From the NCBI GenBank assembly GCA_947454465.1, contig CANGJP010000012.1, forward strand, positions 1 to 46,133: DNA of 46,133 bases. Direction: 5' to 3'. Of the stretch, positions 18,273-28,329 are shown piece after piece. The first letter of the stretch is position 1; the number at the start of each line of letters is the position of its first letter. A program made the translations under genes and the position numbers. Source of the stretch: Pseudomonadota bacterium (GTDB taxonomy: Bacteria; Pseudomonadota; Gammaproteobacteria; Steroidobacterales; Steroidobacteraceae). The notes beneath the pieces were generated by a model. That model had not been told where the DNA came from. It was given only the letters and a program-made list of their open reading frames with translations, and did not search any database.

Positions 18273-18489
18273 GAAAGTTCGGCCCAACGGCAATACAAGC
18301 CCCGCATTGTAACGGATACCCCGCCCTAGGATGGCGAATGATGAACGGAATAGACATGAAAATACTGAGCACTAGCCATCCTAAGATCGAGAAAATCGCA
18401 CCGGCACACCACTCATCCACCCTCAAGATTTTTGCCTTTCGTCAGATAACGTCTAGAGCAGTCCAAGAAGCGGACACCGAGACGGGCCG

Positions 18490-20886
18490 ATGAAGTTTTT
18501 TGATGATTTAAGAGCCGAACGGTTTCTAGAAGAAATCCGTAGCAGTGGCGACGTGCAGCATCCCGATGCGCAAAAAGCATTGCAAAAGCTCATCCGATTA
18601 GGCAGTGCCAGCATTCCCAAAATTCTGGAAGTATTGCCCGCAGCCAATAAACAGGAAACACAACTGTATATTGATCTCATGGCGAAGTTAGTGGATGCGA
18701 AGAGCTTTTGCCTATTTGCAAACACCTTACCGAATGCCGAAGTGCGCACTCGAAGTGCCATCCGTACCGCACTGACTATCAGCCAGAACTACCCACCGCA
18801 ATTGCTACTAGAAGAACTCAATCGGGAAGAGTCCCCCAAATCGACAATCCTAGAAATCATCAGCGCCCATAAGAACCGCTTTGGTATCCGCGAACTACTT
18901 GACCAAGCTTGCAAGCAAAAGCAAGCAAATCAAGCTTTGATGTTCAAAATTATTGGTGACATCGCCACCGAGCAGTCCATTTTTGAACTACTGAGCCGCA
19001 TCGATGGTAAAGACCCACTAACCCGTACATACATTATCGATATTCTGTCACGCTTCGACCGCCCTGAAGTTGCGGTTGCATTACAAACACTCCTGAAAGA
19101 TCCCAATAGACAGATCCGCCAATCAGCATTGACAGGACTATTACGCAATACGGTGCCACTGGAGATTAAACCAATCTGTGAATTGCTCCTTGACACGGAT
19201 ATCGAAGTTCAGAACAAAGCCGTGGAACTCATCATTCGAGCGCAGCACCCAGACACCATGCGTTTTCTGATCCCTGCCCTAAAAGACGAAAACGAATACA
19301 GCAGACGCGCGGCGGTTGAAGTCATCAACGCTTTAGCCACGGCAAAAGATATCAAACAATTACTACAGATTATTCGCGACGATGATTGGTGGGTGCGTAG
19401 CCGAGCCGGTGATGCACTGGGAAAGATTGGCGGCCCGCGTGTTGTTGAAGCCGTACTACAACTCATTGGCGATGAGGATGAAGAAGTACGCCGCGCAGCG
19501 ATTGAAATACTGAACCATACACGAGACGAACGAGCTATCGACTTTCTTATTAGGGCAACAGACGATGAGGACTGGTGGGTTGCCGAAAGAGCCATAGATA
19601 CATTAGGCGAAATCGGCAGCCATAAAGCAGTACCCACCTTAATTAAATTGGCCAATAGCACCAACACTCAAGTATTTCCAGCCGTGGCACGCGCACTGGG
19701 AAAAATCAAAGACCCACGCGCTATTGACACACTGATAAGCCTAATGAATCAAGGTGAACGCGCCTCGAAAATCGAAAGCATCATTGCTCTGGGAAACATG
19801 ACTGAAGCACATTATGCGGATACCATCATTTCACTAATTAAAAACACAGTGAAAAGCTTGGATGATGCGGCCATTATTCAGGCGGCCGAGCACGCAATAG
19901 AAGAAATCCATAACCGGAATTTTCCAGGCAGACCTAAGAAACAGGCTCAACCCAGCAACCCAGCACAACCTACGAAAACATTATTGCTAGAAAAAACCGA
20001 TGTAAATGAAATAATCAATCATGCAGAAAGGATCAGTGATGCACAGAGGCTGGACATTAACAACCTAAAAACAGGTGACCTGATTGATGGACGCTACAAG
20101 TTTATCGAAAAAATAGGTAAAGGAGCATTTGGGACAGTACTATTAGTTCAAGACTCAGTAGTAGAAGAACAACTAATCTTAAAGTTCCTGAATAATAACG
20201 TAGCTCAAGATGAAGAGACTATGAAACGGTTTGTATATGAACTTCGTTATTCCAGAAAAGTCACACATAAAAACATTATCCGCATTTATGACTTTCTTCA
20301 TATGCGTGGTCTTTATGCTATTTCAATGGAGTACTTTCCATCACACCCTTTGAACAAAGAAATCATTAACGAAAAGCCAATGGCTATTACTCAAGCCATA
20401 CGTTACGGCTGCGAGATTGCAAACGGTATGTCATCCGCTCATTCAGCAGGCATTGTGCATAGAGACCTCAAACCCGCCAACATTCTCGTTAATGAATCAG
20501 GAGAACTTAAAGTAGTCGATTTTGGCGTGGCTGCCGCCTATAAAGAAGGTGACACGCAATTAACGAAAACAGGCTTTGTTATCGGCAGTCCAAAGTACAT
20601 GGCGCCAGAACAAATAATGGGTAAAAAAGTCGATGAACGTGCTGATATCTACAGTCTGGGCATTATTCTTTACGAGATGCTAACGGGTGTCGCACCCTAC
20701 TCAAAGGGCGATCATATGGCTGTGATGTTCCAGCACGTACAAGGCAAAGCCAAGCCACCGATTGAACTCAACCCTACCCTACCCAAGGCGCTATCTGACA
20801 TCGTACTAAAGGCGATGCTAGTGGATAAAACAATGCGAATTCAATCCATGGATGAATTGCGTATCGCCCTGACCACTTTCCTATAA
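18490..20886 (+). CDS. HEAT-repeat Ser/Thr protein kinase
   Basis: 798 residues. Residues 1-480 are HEAT/PBS-lyase-type repeats, for example DWWVRSRAGDALGKIGG and DDEDWWVAERAIDTLGEIG. A Pro/Gln-rich linker follows. A complete Hanks-type kinase occupies about 534-798: IGKGAFGTVLL, lysine in LILKFL, HRDLKPANILV from 657, DFG from 677, and GSPKYMAPEQ. No signal peptide or membrane helix is seen, so it is cytoplasmic. It is followed after 101 bp by two PilT-type ATPase genes on the same strand, so a role in control of pilus retraction or related motility is plausible but inferred. The kinase at the C terminus, behind a long scaffold, is the reverse of the TPR kinase arrangement. Confidence 0.92.
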   Translation: MKFFDDLRAERFLEEIRSSGDVQHPDAQKALQKLIRLGSASIPKILEVLPAANKQETQLYIDLMAKLVDAKSFCLFANTLPNAEVRTRSAIRTALTISQNYPPQLLLEELNREESPKSTILEIISAHKNRFGIRELLDQACKQKQANQALMFKIIGDIATEQSIFELLSRIDGKDPLTRTYIIDILSRFDRPEVAVALQTLLKDPNRQIRQSALTGLLRNTVPLEIKPICELLLDTDIEVQNKAVELIIRAQHPDTMRFLIPALKDENEYSRRAAVEVINALATAKDIKQLLQIIRDDDWWVRSRAGDALGKIGGPRVVEAVLQLIGDEDEEVRRAAIEILNHTRDERAIDFLIRATDDEDWWVAERAIDTLGEIGSHKAVPTLIKLANSTNTQVFPAVARALGKIKDPRAIDTLISLMNQGERASKIESIIALGNMTEAHYADTIISLIKNTVKSLDDAAIIQAAEHAIEEIHNRNFPGRPKKQAQPSNPAQPTKTLLLEKTDVNEIINHAERISDAQRLDINNLKTGDLIDGRYKFIEKIGKGAFGTVLLVQDSVVEEQLILKFLNNNVAQDEETMKRFVYELRYSRKVTHKNIIRIYDFLHMRGLYAISMEYFPSHPLNKEIINEKPMAITQAIRYGCEIANGMSSAHSAGIVHRDLKPANILVNESGELKVVDFGVAAAYKEGDTQLTKTGFVIGSPKYMAPEQIMGKKVDERADIYSLGIILYEMLTGVAPYSKGDHMAVMFQHVQGKAKPPIELNPTLPKALSDIVLKAMLVDKTMRIQSMDELRIALTTFL

Positions 20887-20987
20887 CTGACCAGAAAACA
20901 TGCAAGCCTGTGAGATACTTCACATGCAGAAGACGTGGAAGCAGCAAAAAACAGCTTTTACGACTATTTAAGCTAATAATTCAGTCT

Positions 20988-22082
20988 ATGGCGCGTATTG
21001 ATGCATTCTTGAAACTCGGCACTGACCAGGGCTGCTCTGATATACATTTTGCTGTCGGAGTACCGCCTATGCTCCGCATGCACGGCGACCTCATTCCCGT
21101 AAAATTTCGTGACCTCACGCAGGCTGAATTAGAAGGCTACATCGCCGAAGTCACCACCAAAAGCCAACAACATCAGTTACGACACGGCAGTGACCTCGAT
21201 TTCTCTTATGTAGCCGGCAACGGGAATCGCTTCCGCACCAATATTTATCGTAAAGCAACTGGATTAGGTGCAACGTTTAGAACCATCAGCAACACCATTC
21301 CCTCACTGGAATCGTTACAGCTTCCCACCACCATCAATAATTTATGCGAATATCATCAAGGCATGATTTTAGTTACCGGGTCGACAGGAACCGGTAAATC
21401 AACCACATTGGCGGCAATGATTGAACATCTTAATAACACTCGAAATTTGAACATCATTAGCCTCGAAGATCCGATCGAATTTGTTCACAAAAGTAAAAAA
21501 TGTCAGATCATCCAACGCGAACTGCACACTCATATTCCTAGCTTTTCCGAAGGCATGCGTGCAGCAATACGAGAAGATCCAGATGTTATTCTGGTTGGCG
21601 AACTGCGCGATGTAGAAACCATACGCTGGGCCATGACCGCTGCTGAAACCGGACATCTTGTTTTAGGTACTTTGCACACCACTAGCGCAGTAAAAACCAT
21701 AGATCGCATCATGGATGCGCTACCCGTCGATGAACGAGAACAAACCAAGGGTTTTCTGTCACAAAACTTACTCGCCGTAATCACTCAAGTATTAGTGAAA
21801 GGCGCAGATTTACGTAGCCGCAAGGCAATCTGTGAAATCATGTTGATGAATCGAGCAATCAGCAAACTGATCATGAATGATCAGTCATACCAGATTCAAT
21901 CTCAATTACAGACTGGCAAAGATCTCGGTATGAATAGCTTGGATCAGGCGCTACTTGACGGCATTCTCAGCAAACACATTGATGCCGACAGCGCCTATCT
22001 ATATGCCCAGGACAAACAGGCCTTCGCACGTTACGTCATCGATACCAGCATCTTACCGACATTCACGTTGGCCACAGGTTAA
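20988..22082 (+). CDS. PilT-family twitching ATPase, paralogue 1
   Basis: 364 residues from ATG 20988; the frame is open upstream to 20910 but the family starts at MARIDAFLKLG. Motifs: GCSDIHFAVGVPPMLRMHGD, Walker A GSTGTGKSTT, EDPIEFVH, Walker B VILVGELRD preceded by IREDPD, and the His box LGTLHTT. PilT hexamers power pilus retraction. The segment equivalent to the AIRNLIRE motif of classical PilT reads AISKLIMNDQ, so it is divergent. It is 8 bp upstream of a second paralogue. It may be an accessory motor rather than the main PilT. Confidence 0.92.
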   Translation: MARIDAFLKLGTDQGCSDIHFAVGVPPMLRMHGDLIPVKFRDLTQAELEGYIAEVTTKSQQHQLRHGSDLDFSYVAGNGNRFRTNIYRKATGLGATFRTISNTIPSLESLQLPTTINNLCEYHQGMILVTGSTGTGKSTTLAAMIEHLNNTRNLNIISLEDPIEFVHKSKKCQIIQRELHTHIPSFSEGMRAAIREDPDVILVGELRDVETIRWAMTAAETGHLVLGTLHTTSAVKTIDRIMDALPVDEREQTKGFLSQNLLAVITQVLVKGADLRSRKAICEIMLMNRAISKLIMNDQSYQIQSQLQTGKDLGMNSLDQALLDGILSKHIDADSAYLYAQDKQAFARYVIDTSILPTFTLATG

Positions 22083-22090
22083 CCTAGAAC

Positions 22091-23221
22091 ATGAACGGCC
22101 AATCCACCTCACTTAGCTATCAGCACAAAGGGCCAAGCGGTACCAGTGCGGAAGCTGCCTCTAACCGCATTGACTCCTATCTACAAGAAACCCTCATTCA
22201 GGGCGGTTCGGACTTGCATTTCATAGCCGGCGAACCACCGCGCATTAGACTTCATGGTGAATTGTGCTCTTTAAGTCCCGAACTGCTTGAACCGACCTTT
22301 GTGGAAGAAGCGTTACGAGAAATGACACCTGCATTCGCACTTCTGGAATTAGAAGCAAAGAACGGAACTGACTTTGCTTATGTTATTCAGGGTGTATCAC
22401 GTTTTCGCGTCAACATTCTGCGACACCTTAACGGCCTAGGTGCCATATTTCGCGCCATCCCACCTAGCGCCAAAACTATGGATGAGCTCAAAATTCCAGA
22501 TGCCGTACGCAATCTGTGCAAATTGACTTCAGGACTGGTTCTCGTCACAGGTAAAACCGGCTCAGGCAAATCGACCACCTTGGCCGCCATGATCGATGAC
22601 ATTAATCGCCGCAGAAAAGGCCACATCATCACCATTGAAGACCCTATCGAATTTGTCCACAGCCGCAAGAACTGCCTAATCAGCCAACGGGAAATCGGTC
22701 TACATACCCCTACTTTCTCTGATGCATTGCATTCTGCACTTCGAGAAGATCCGGATGTCATCCTTGTTGGTGAAATGCGTGATTACGACACCATCAGTAC
22801 CGCCGTCACTGCGGCAGAGATGGGCATTCTAGTCATGGGCACGCTACATACCAATGGAGCGACCGCAACCATAGATCGCATCATCAACGCCTTTCCTGCA
22901 GATAAGCAGTTACAAGTGCGCTCGATGCTCTCTACGTCACTGCGCGGAGTCATTTCGCAGCAACTGATTCCCACCAAAGCCAGACCCGGTCGGGTTGCCG
23001 CCATGGAAATCATGATCAATACGCCCGCTGTTGCCAACTTAATTCGCCAAGGAAAATTAGATCAGCTGGAAAATACCCTCCAGAGTGGTGCCGCAACAGG
23101 CATGTGTACCATGGACAACGCCATACAGGAATTACTCGATAAAAACATCATCAGCGGCAGAAATGCCTACCTGAAGGCAATTCACAAGCCAAAATTCGAA
23201 GCCTGTAAAGAACAGACCTAA
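22091..23221 (+). CDS. PilT/PilU-family ATPase, paralogue 2
   Basis: 376 residues. It has an N-terminal extension of about 30 Ser/Gly-rich residues before the family start (IDSYLQETLIQGGSDLHFIAG). Motifs: Walker A GKTGSGKSTT, EDPIEFVHSRKN, REDPDVILVGEMRD, and GTLHTNGATATIDRI. The AIRNLIRE-like segment is AVANLIRQGK, closer to classical PilT than in paralogue 1. The two genes are adjacent and share length and layout, which suggests tandem duplication or a PilT/PilU-like pair working as a hetero-motor. The symbol is left empty because the true pilT/pilU locus may be elsewhere. Confidence 0.92.
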   Translation: MNGQSTSLSYQHKGPSGTSAEAASNRIDSYLQETLIQGGSDLHFIAGEPPRIRLHGELCSLSPELLEPTFVEEALREMTPAFALLELEAKNGTDFAYVIQGVSRFRVNILRHLNGLGAIFRAIPPSAKTMDELKIPDAVRNLCKLTSGLVLVTGKTGSGKSTTLAAMIDDINRRRKGHIITIEDPIEFVHSRKNCLISQREIGLHTPTFSDALHSALREDPDVILVGEMRDYDTISTAVTAAEMGILVMGTLHTNGATATIDRIINAFPADKQLQVRSMLSTSLRGVISQQLIPTKARPGRVAAMEIMINTPAVANLIRQGKLDQLENTLQSGAATGMCTMDNAIQELLDKNIISGRNAYLKAIHKPKFEACKEQT

Positions 23222-23331
23222 ACTTTCGGCGTCCGGAAATAACGGCCTTTTTCCGTAAAGCAACCGCGCCCAGAACCCGACGCCATGGCATAATTAGCAC
23301 CTTATTTTTCTCTATGTATGCCTAATCAAGA

Positions 23332-25383
23332 ATGACCGCCAAACGCCGAATCCTAGTCACCAGTGCCTTACCCTATGCCAACGGTCCCCTGCACCTGGGC
23401 CACATGGTTGAAACCATTCAAACTGATATCTGGGTTCGCTTCCAGAAATTACGTGGGCACGAATGCATGTATGTTTGTGCTGATGACACTCATGGCACGC
23501 CCATCATGCTACGCGCACAATCAGAAGGCATCACGCCTGAACAACTCATCGCACGCGTTGCTCTTGAACACAAAGCCGATTTAGATGCATTCAACATTGG
23601 CTTTGACAACTATCACAGCACGCACTCTGAAGAAAATCGCGAACTGACATACCGTGCCTATGAAGCGCTAGAACGCGGCGGACATATTGAACGTCGTATG
23701 GTGCGACAGGCCTATGATGAAAAAGCAGAAATGTTTTTACCCGATCGTTTCGTAAAAGGCACGTGCCCACGCTGCAATGCTGCAAACCAATATGGAGACA
23801 GCTGCGAAAACTGTGGAGCCACCTACTCTACAAATGAATTGATTGATCCCGTCTCAGTGGTCAGTGGCAGCACGCCAGTAGAACGCGAGTCAGAGCATTT
23901 ATTTTTCAAGCTAGCTAATTTCGAAACCATGCTACGTGAATGGACACATTCGGGCACGTTACAACAAGCGGTTACCAATAAACTGGAAGAATGGTTTTCA
24001 ACCGGCTTGAAAGATTGGGATATATCCCGAGATGCACCCTACTTTGGTTTTGAGATTCCAGATGCACCAGGGAAATATTTTTATGTTTGGTTAGATGCAC
24101 CCATCGGCTACATGGCGAGTTTCCTCAATCTATGTCGTGAACACGGTTGGGGATTTGAAGCCTGGTGGAAGCCTGGCAGCCCCACTGAGCTCTATCACTT
24201 TATTGGCAAAGATATCCTTTATTTCCATTCATTATTCTGGCCCGCAGTATTGCATGGTGCCGGCTTCCGCACCCCTAACGCAGTGTTCGTTCATGGCTTC
24301 CTCACCATCAATGGTGAAAAGATGTCGAAATCTCGCGGCACCTTTATTACCGCCAGCAGTTGGCGCGAGCATTTACCCACCGAACCGTTACGATACTTTT
24401 TTGCATCGCGACTTGGATCGGGGCTCGACGACCTCGATTTAGGCTTACATGATTTCGTAACCAAAGTGAACTCAGATATCGTCGGCAAACTGGTTAACAT
24501 CGCAAGTCGTTGCTCTGGCTTCCTGGCACGAAACTTCGATAACCGACTTGCCATCAAACTACCTGAACCGGATTTATACGAAGAATTTCTGCATAAATTA
24601 CCAAGCATCGCCGAATCCTATGAACAACGCGACTATGCTGGCGCTTTGCGTGAAATCATGGCTTTAGCTGATCGAGCAAATCTTTATATCGACCAACAAA
24701 AACCATGGTTGCTGGCAAAAAATCCCGAACGTGCCAACGAAGTTCACGGTGTATGCACACAGGCCATCAACTTATTCCGCATTTTGATCATGCTACTCAA
24801 ACCCGTCCTACCAGAACTTGCCGGAAAAGCGGAAGTATTCCTAGGCGGCCATGAATTAGCTTGGGAAGACGTACAACGGCCGTTACTAGGCAGCAAAGTT
24901 AATCATTATGAAGCACTCGCTACCCGTATTGACCCTGCCGCCATAAGCGCACTGATTGCCGCCAACCAACAACCACAAATAGCAAGCACTCAGCCTGCTA
25001 CTGTCAATACGTCCGCCACCACCAATGCTATTGGCATGAGCGAGGCAACTATTGATGACTTCGCCAAACTGGATCTACGCATTGCTAAAATCATCAATGC
25101 CGAACACGTTGAAGGCACTGACAAATTATTAAAACTTACCGTTGATATCGGTCCAGAACTAGGCACACGCACCATTTTTGCCGGCATTCGCGCCGCCTAT
25201 GAACCGCATCAACTCATTGACCGACTGACGCTGGTATTTGCCAATCTCACACCACGCAAGATGCGCTTCGGGCTCTCCGAAGGGATGGTGCTAGCTGCAG
25301 GCTCAGATGCCACCGATGGAGACAAGAAGATTTTTATTCTGTCACCAGATAGTGGTGCCATAGCCGGCATGAAAGTCAAATAA
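23332..25383 (+). CDS. metG: Methionyl-tRNA synthetase
   Basis: 683 residues, close to E. coli MetG (677). Class I signatures PLHLGH and KMSKSRG are intact, and the zinc knuckle has CPRC and CENC pairs. The C-terminal dimerisation and tRNA-binding domain (about 570-683) contains [12 protein letters not shown] and GMVLAAGS. It charges initiator and elongator tRNA-Met. It is first in a tightly packed run with rnfA only 4 bp downstream. Confidence 0.98.
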   Translation: MTAKRRILVTSALPYANGPLHLGHMVETIQTDIWVRFQKLRGHECMYVCADDTHGTPIMLRAQSEGITPEQLIARVALEHKADLDAFNIGFDNYHSTHSEENRELTYRAYEALERGGHIERRMVRQAYDEKAEMFLPDRFVKGTCPRCNAANQYGDSCENCGATYSTNELIDPVSVVSGSTPVERESEHLFFKLANFETMLREWTHSGTLQQAVTNKLEEWFSTGLKDWDISRDAPYFGFEIPDAPGKYFYVWLDAPIGYMASFLNLCREHGWGFEAWWKPGSPTELYHFIGKDILYFHSLFWPAVLHGAGFRTPNAVFVHGFLTINGEKMSKSRGTFITASSWREHLPTEPLRYFFASRLGSGLDDLDLGLHDFVTKVNSDIVGKLVNIASRCSGFLARNFDNRLAIKLPEPDLYEEFLHKLPSIAESYEQRDYAGALREIMALADRANLYIDQQKPWLLAKNPERANEVHGVCTQAINLFRILIMLLKPVLPELAGKAEVFLGGHELAWEDVQRPLLGSKVNHYEALATRIDPAAISALIAANQQPQIASTQPATVNTSATTNAIGMSEATIDDFAKLDLRIAKIINAEHVEGTDKLLKLTVDIGPELGTRTIFAGIRAAYEPHQLIDRLTLVFANLTPRKMRFGLSEGMVLAAGSDATDGDKKIFILSPDSGAIAGMKVK

Positions 25384-25387
25384 ACTG

Positions 25388-25957
25388 ATGAATAGTTTGC
25401 TCATCATTTTACTTGGTACTATGCTGATTCAAAGCTCGGCCATCGCGATGGGCAAAGCCAACCAAGAGGTAACTGCACGCGGTGTTTTTACTGCTGAATT
25501 TACTACGGCTATATTTACCACCCTAACACTCACGATCTCTTCGCTCACTGGCTACGCATTTAAACAAGTCCCAAGTGAACTGGAAGCGGGTTATTTTCGT
25601 ACTCCAATATTGATTGTCGCTTTAGCACTGATTTTCTTTGTCTGCCGACTTTTACTTCGGCGCATACCCGGCGCGGTTCGCTGGCCCAACTTTATTGCAC
25701 ACCTTAGTAATCAATGTGCCATGCTCGGAATGGCGTTATATAGCAGTGATTATCTGGAATCAGCTTCAGAAGCACTGTGCTACGGCGCAGGAGCAGCAAT
25801 CATGTTGACCACATTGAATACCAGCTTCAACACACTACGACAACGCGTAAACATGGCCAATGTCCCAGTAGTATTTCGTGGCATCCCTATCGCCCTCATC
25901 ACGGCTGGCTTTATGGCGCTAGGTTTACTTGGGTTTGCAGGCATGGTGCGCAACTAG
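25388..25957 (+). CDS. rnfA: Electron transport complex subunit RnfA (divergent)
   Basis: 189 residues with about six hydrophobic segments, versus 193 in E. coli RsxA. The second half aligns well: NQCAMLGMALY (Cys110) and VPVVFRGIPIALITAGFMAL. The first half is divergent: E. coli has GLCPFMG near residue 25, whereas here the equivalent stretch is AMGKANQ, with no cysteine. In RnfA/RnfE (and NqrD/NqrE) two cysteines from each subunit hold a membrane iron site, so one ligand is missing here. It is a subunit of the ferredoxin/NADH-linked Rnf (Rsx) ion-translocating complex. The expected rnfB does not follow; rnfC begins 20 bp later. Confidence 0.85.
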   Translation: MNSLLIILLGTMLIQSSAIAMGKANQEVTARGVFTAEFTTAIFTTLTLTISSLTGYAFKQVPSELEAGYFRTPILIVALALIFFVCRLLLRRIPGAVRWPNFIAHLSNQCAMLGMALYSSDYLESASEALCYGAGAAIMLTTLNTSFNTLRQRVNMANVPVVFRGIPIALITAGFMALGLLGFAGMVRN

Positions 25958-25977
25958 TTATTTGAGCGACCCAGACT

Positions 25978-27291
25978 ATGAGAGTAGTGCACTATCAGGG
26001 TCTTGATATTCCGAACCATAAAGACCAGACACGGAACATCGGTATCAGCTCGATACCTGCTTCATCTCAACTGGTACTACCACTCAACCAGCATCATGAT
26101 ACTTTACTCATTCCCTGTGTCATACCTGGACAGCGGGTTCTGGCCGGACAAGCCATCGCCAAACCTGCACACCGCCTAGGCGCATCGCTTCATGCACCCG
26201 TTTCAGGCCTAGTCCGTGCCATTGAACCATGTGCTACCGCTACGTCGCAAAAGAACACCACACCATCTATCGTACTATCCAACGATACACTAGCGCCCTC
26301 AGTCACGCATTCATCAACCACACCACACTGGCATAGTCTTTCCAGCATAACACTATGCGAACAACTCGCTTCGGGCGGCATTGTCGGTCTAGGTGGAGCT
26401 GTGTTTCCAGTGGCGACTAAGCTCGCCGCTCACACTCAACATCCTATTAATCAATTGATTATTAACGGAGTCGAATGCGAACCTTATATCAGCTGTGATG
26501 ATCATTTGATGCAAGAGCATGCTACGGAGATTCTGCAAGGCACCAAGATCATGATGCATGCCTGTCAAACATCTTCTGCCATCATTGCAATTGAAGCTGA
26601 TAAACCTGAGGCGATTGCTGCGATTGGCAATCGCTTGCACGAACTCAATGATAATCGTATTCGTGTACAAGTTATCCCTAGCACCTATCCGAGTGGAGAT
26701 GAAGGACAATTAATTCGACATCTAACAGGACAGGAAATTCCTCACGGTAAGCTTCCTGCACACATCGGTATCATCGTCAGCAATGTCGCCACGGTCTATG
26801 CCAGCGCTCGTTGGATACTACATGGTGAACCTCTGATAAGCCGGATCGTTACTGTGAGTGGGAATGGCATCTCCAAACCTGGGAATTATCGAGTACTTCT
26901 TGGCACTTCGATGCAGGACGTACTCCGACACTGCGGAGCAGTCTTCAAACCTGGTCAACGCCTGATTATGGGCGGTGCAATGATGGGACACGCCCTCGAC
27001 CATACCGGCTATCCCGTTATCAAAGCCACCAACTCGCTGATTCTCGCTGATGATCAGGAACTGAACCCAGTCGTTGTCGAACAAGCCTGTATTCGCTGCG
27101 GCGAGTGTGCCGAAGCCTGCCCCGTGCATCTCCTCCCACAACAATTACTGTCCCATGCGCGCCATGGTCATAAAAAAGCATTGCAGCAACTAGGACTGTA
27201 TGACTGCATCGAATGTGGTAATTGTGACTATGTCTGCCCAAGTCATATTCGACTGGTGACACATTTTCGTCGTGCGAAGCAGGTAACTTAA
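25978..27291 (+). CDS. rnfC: Electron transport complex subunit RnfC
   Basis: 437 residues, without the long repetitive C-terminal tail of E. coli RsxC. The NADH/FMN part shows GIVGLGGAVFPVATKLA and INGVECEPYISCDDHLMQ. Two [4Fe-4S] motifs are intact: CIRCGECAEACP and CIECGNCDYVCP. It is the peripheral subunit carrying FMN and Fe-S centres. It follows rnfA directly, where rnfB normally sits. Confidence 0.94.
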   Translation: MRVVHYQGLDIPNHKDQTRNIGISSIPASSQLVLPLNQHHDTLLIPCVIPGQRVLAGQAIAKPAHRLGASLHAPVSGLVRAIEPCATATSQKNTTPSIVLSNDTLAPSVTHSSTTPHWHSLSSITLCEQLASGGIVGLGGAVFPVATKLAAHTQHPINQLIINGVECEPYISCDDHLMQEHATEILQGTKIMMHACQTSSAIIAIEADKPEAIAAIGNRLHELNDNRIRVQVIPSTYPSGDEGQLIRHLTGQEIPHGKLPAHIGIIVSNVATVYASARWILHGEPLISRIVTVSGNGISKPGNYRVLLGTSMQDVLRHCGAVFKPGQRLIMGGAMMGHALDHTGYPVIKATNSLILADDQELNPVVVEQACIRCGECAEACPVHLLPQQLLSHARHGHKKALQQLGLYDCIECGNCDYVCPSHIRLVTHFRRAKQVT

Positions 27292-27297
27292 TCGATC

Positions 27298-28329
27298 ATG
27301 ACTTTACTAACTACGGCATCTCCGCACCTGCATCGTGCACCCAGCGTTCGTCTCATAATGGGCTTAGTGTTGCTGGCGCTTGTACCCGGAATCTGCGTTC
27401 AAGTGATGTTTTTTGGAGTAGGACTCATCTTCCAACTCCTGCTTGCAGCATGCAGTGGCCTGCTGTGTGAAGCGGCTGCCTTAAAACTGCGCCATCAACC
27501 ACTTACACCCACTATCACCGATGGCAGTGTATTGGTCACCGCAGCGCTCCTTGCTCTATCCATGCCCCCACTTGCTCCATGGTGGCTCATTATGAGTGCC
27601 GTCGCGTTTGCAGTATTGCTTGGGAAGCATGCCTATGGTGGTTTAGGTTTCAACCCATTCAACCCAGCCATGCTGGGGTATGCAGTACTGCTCGTATCAT
27701 TTCCTAAACCCATGACCACTTATTTACCGGCTAACACGGTGCACCCCATCAATTTAGGTTGGATGCAAAGCGCCCAAGCAATTTTTACTGGGCGCCTACC
27801 AGAGATCCTAACGGTTGACATTGTTTCAGCAGCTTCCCCCTTAGCAGCACTGAAATCAGGGCTATCTCAACGGCAAACCATTGATGAAATTTTATCTCAA
27901 CCTATCTTTGGCAGCTTAGGTGGCCAAGGCTGGCAGTGGGTTTCGACCGCCTTACTTGCAGGTGGCTTACTGTTGCTCGCACTGAAAATCATCCGCTGGC
28001 AGATCCCCGTTGGCGTGTTAGTGGGCTTAAGCCTTTGTGCGTGGTTTATGCACCAGATCGATCCCGGAAAACACGCTGATGTACTGTTCCATCTCTTTTC
28101 TGGCGCGACCATACTATGTGCTTTTTTCATCGCTACTGACCCTGTGACTGCCGCGACCAGTCCACGCGGACGATTGCTCTATGGAATCGGGATCGGCACC
28201 CTGACCTATGTGATCCGCGATTTCGGCAATTACCATGATGGCGTTGCTTTTGCGGTTTTACTGATGAATATGGCCGCACCACTGATCGATAAGTTCACTA
28301 TTCCACGTAAGTATGGTGAAGCTTCATGA
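27298..28329 (+). CDS. rnfD: Electron transport complex subunit RnfD
   Basis: 343 residues, multi-pass membrane protein. Conserved family stretches include MPPLAPWWLIM, YGGLGFNPFNPAMLGYAV and FFIATDPVTAATSPRGRL. The covalent FMN site in E. coli RsxD is the Thr of DGISQATPL; here the aligned stretch is DIVSAASPL, so the acceptor is Ser180 (codon TCC at 27835). Whether Ser is flavinylated is unknown. It overlaps rnfG by 4 bp. Confidence 0.94.
   Translation: MTLLTTASPHLHRAPSVRLIMGLVLLALVPGICVQVMFFGVGLIFQLLLAACSGLLCEAAALKLRHQPLTPTITDGSVLVTAALLALSMPPLAPWWLIMSAVAFAVLLGKHAYGGLGFNPFNPAMLGYAVLLVSFPKPMTTYLPANTVHPINLGWMQSAQAIFTGRLPEILTVDIVSAASPLAALKSGLSQRQTIDEILSQPIFGSLGGQGWQWVSTALLAGGLLLLALKIIRWQIPVGVLVGLSLCAWFMHQIDPGKHADVLFHLFSGATILCAFFIATDPVTAATSPRGRLLYGIGIGTLTYVIRDFGNYHDGVAFAVLLMNMAAPLIDKFTIPRKYGEAS

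Noticed and set aside
20910-20987. Extended start of the first PilT paralogue
   Set aside because: The added residues are basic and unlike any PilT N terminus; ATG 20988 begins the conserved domain.
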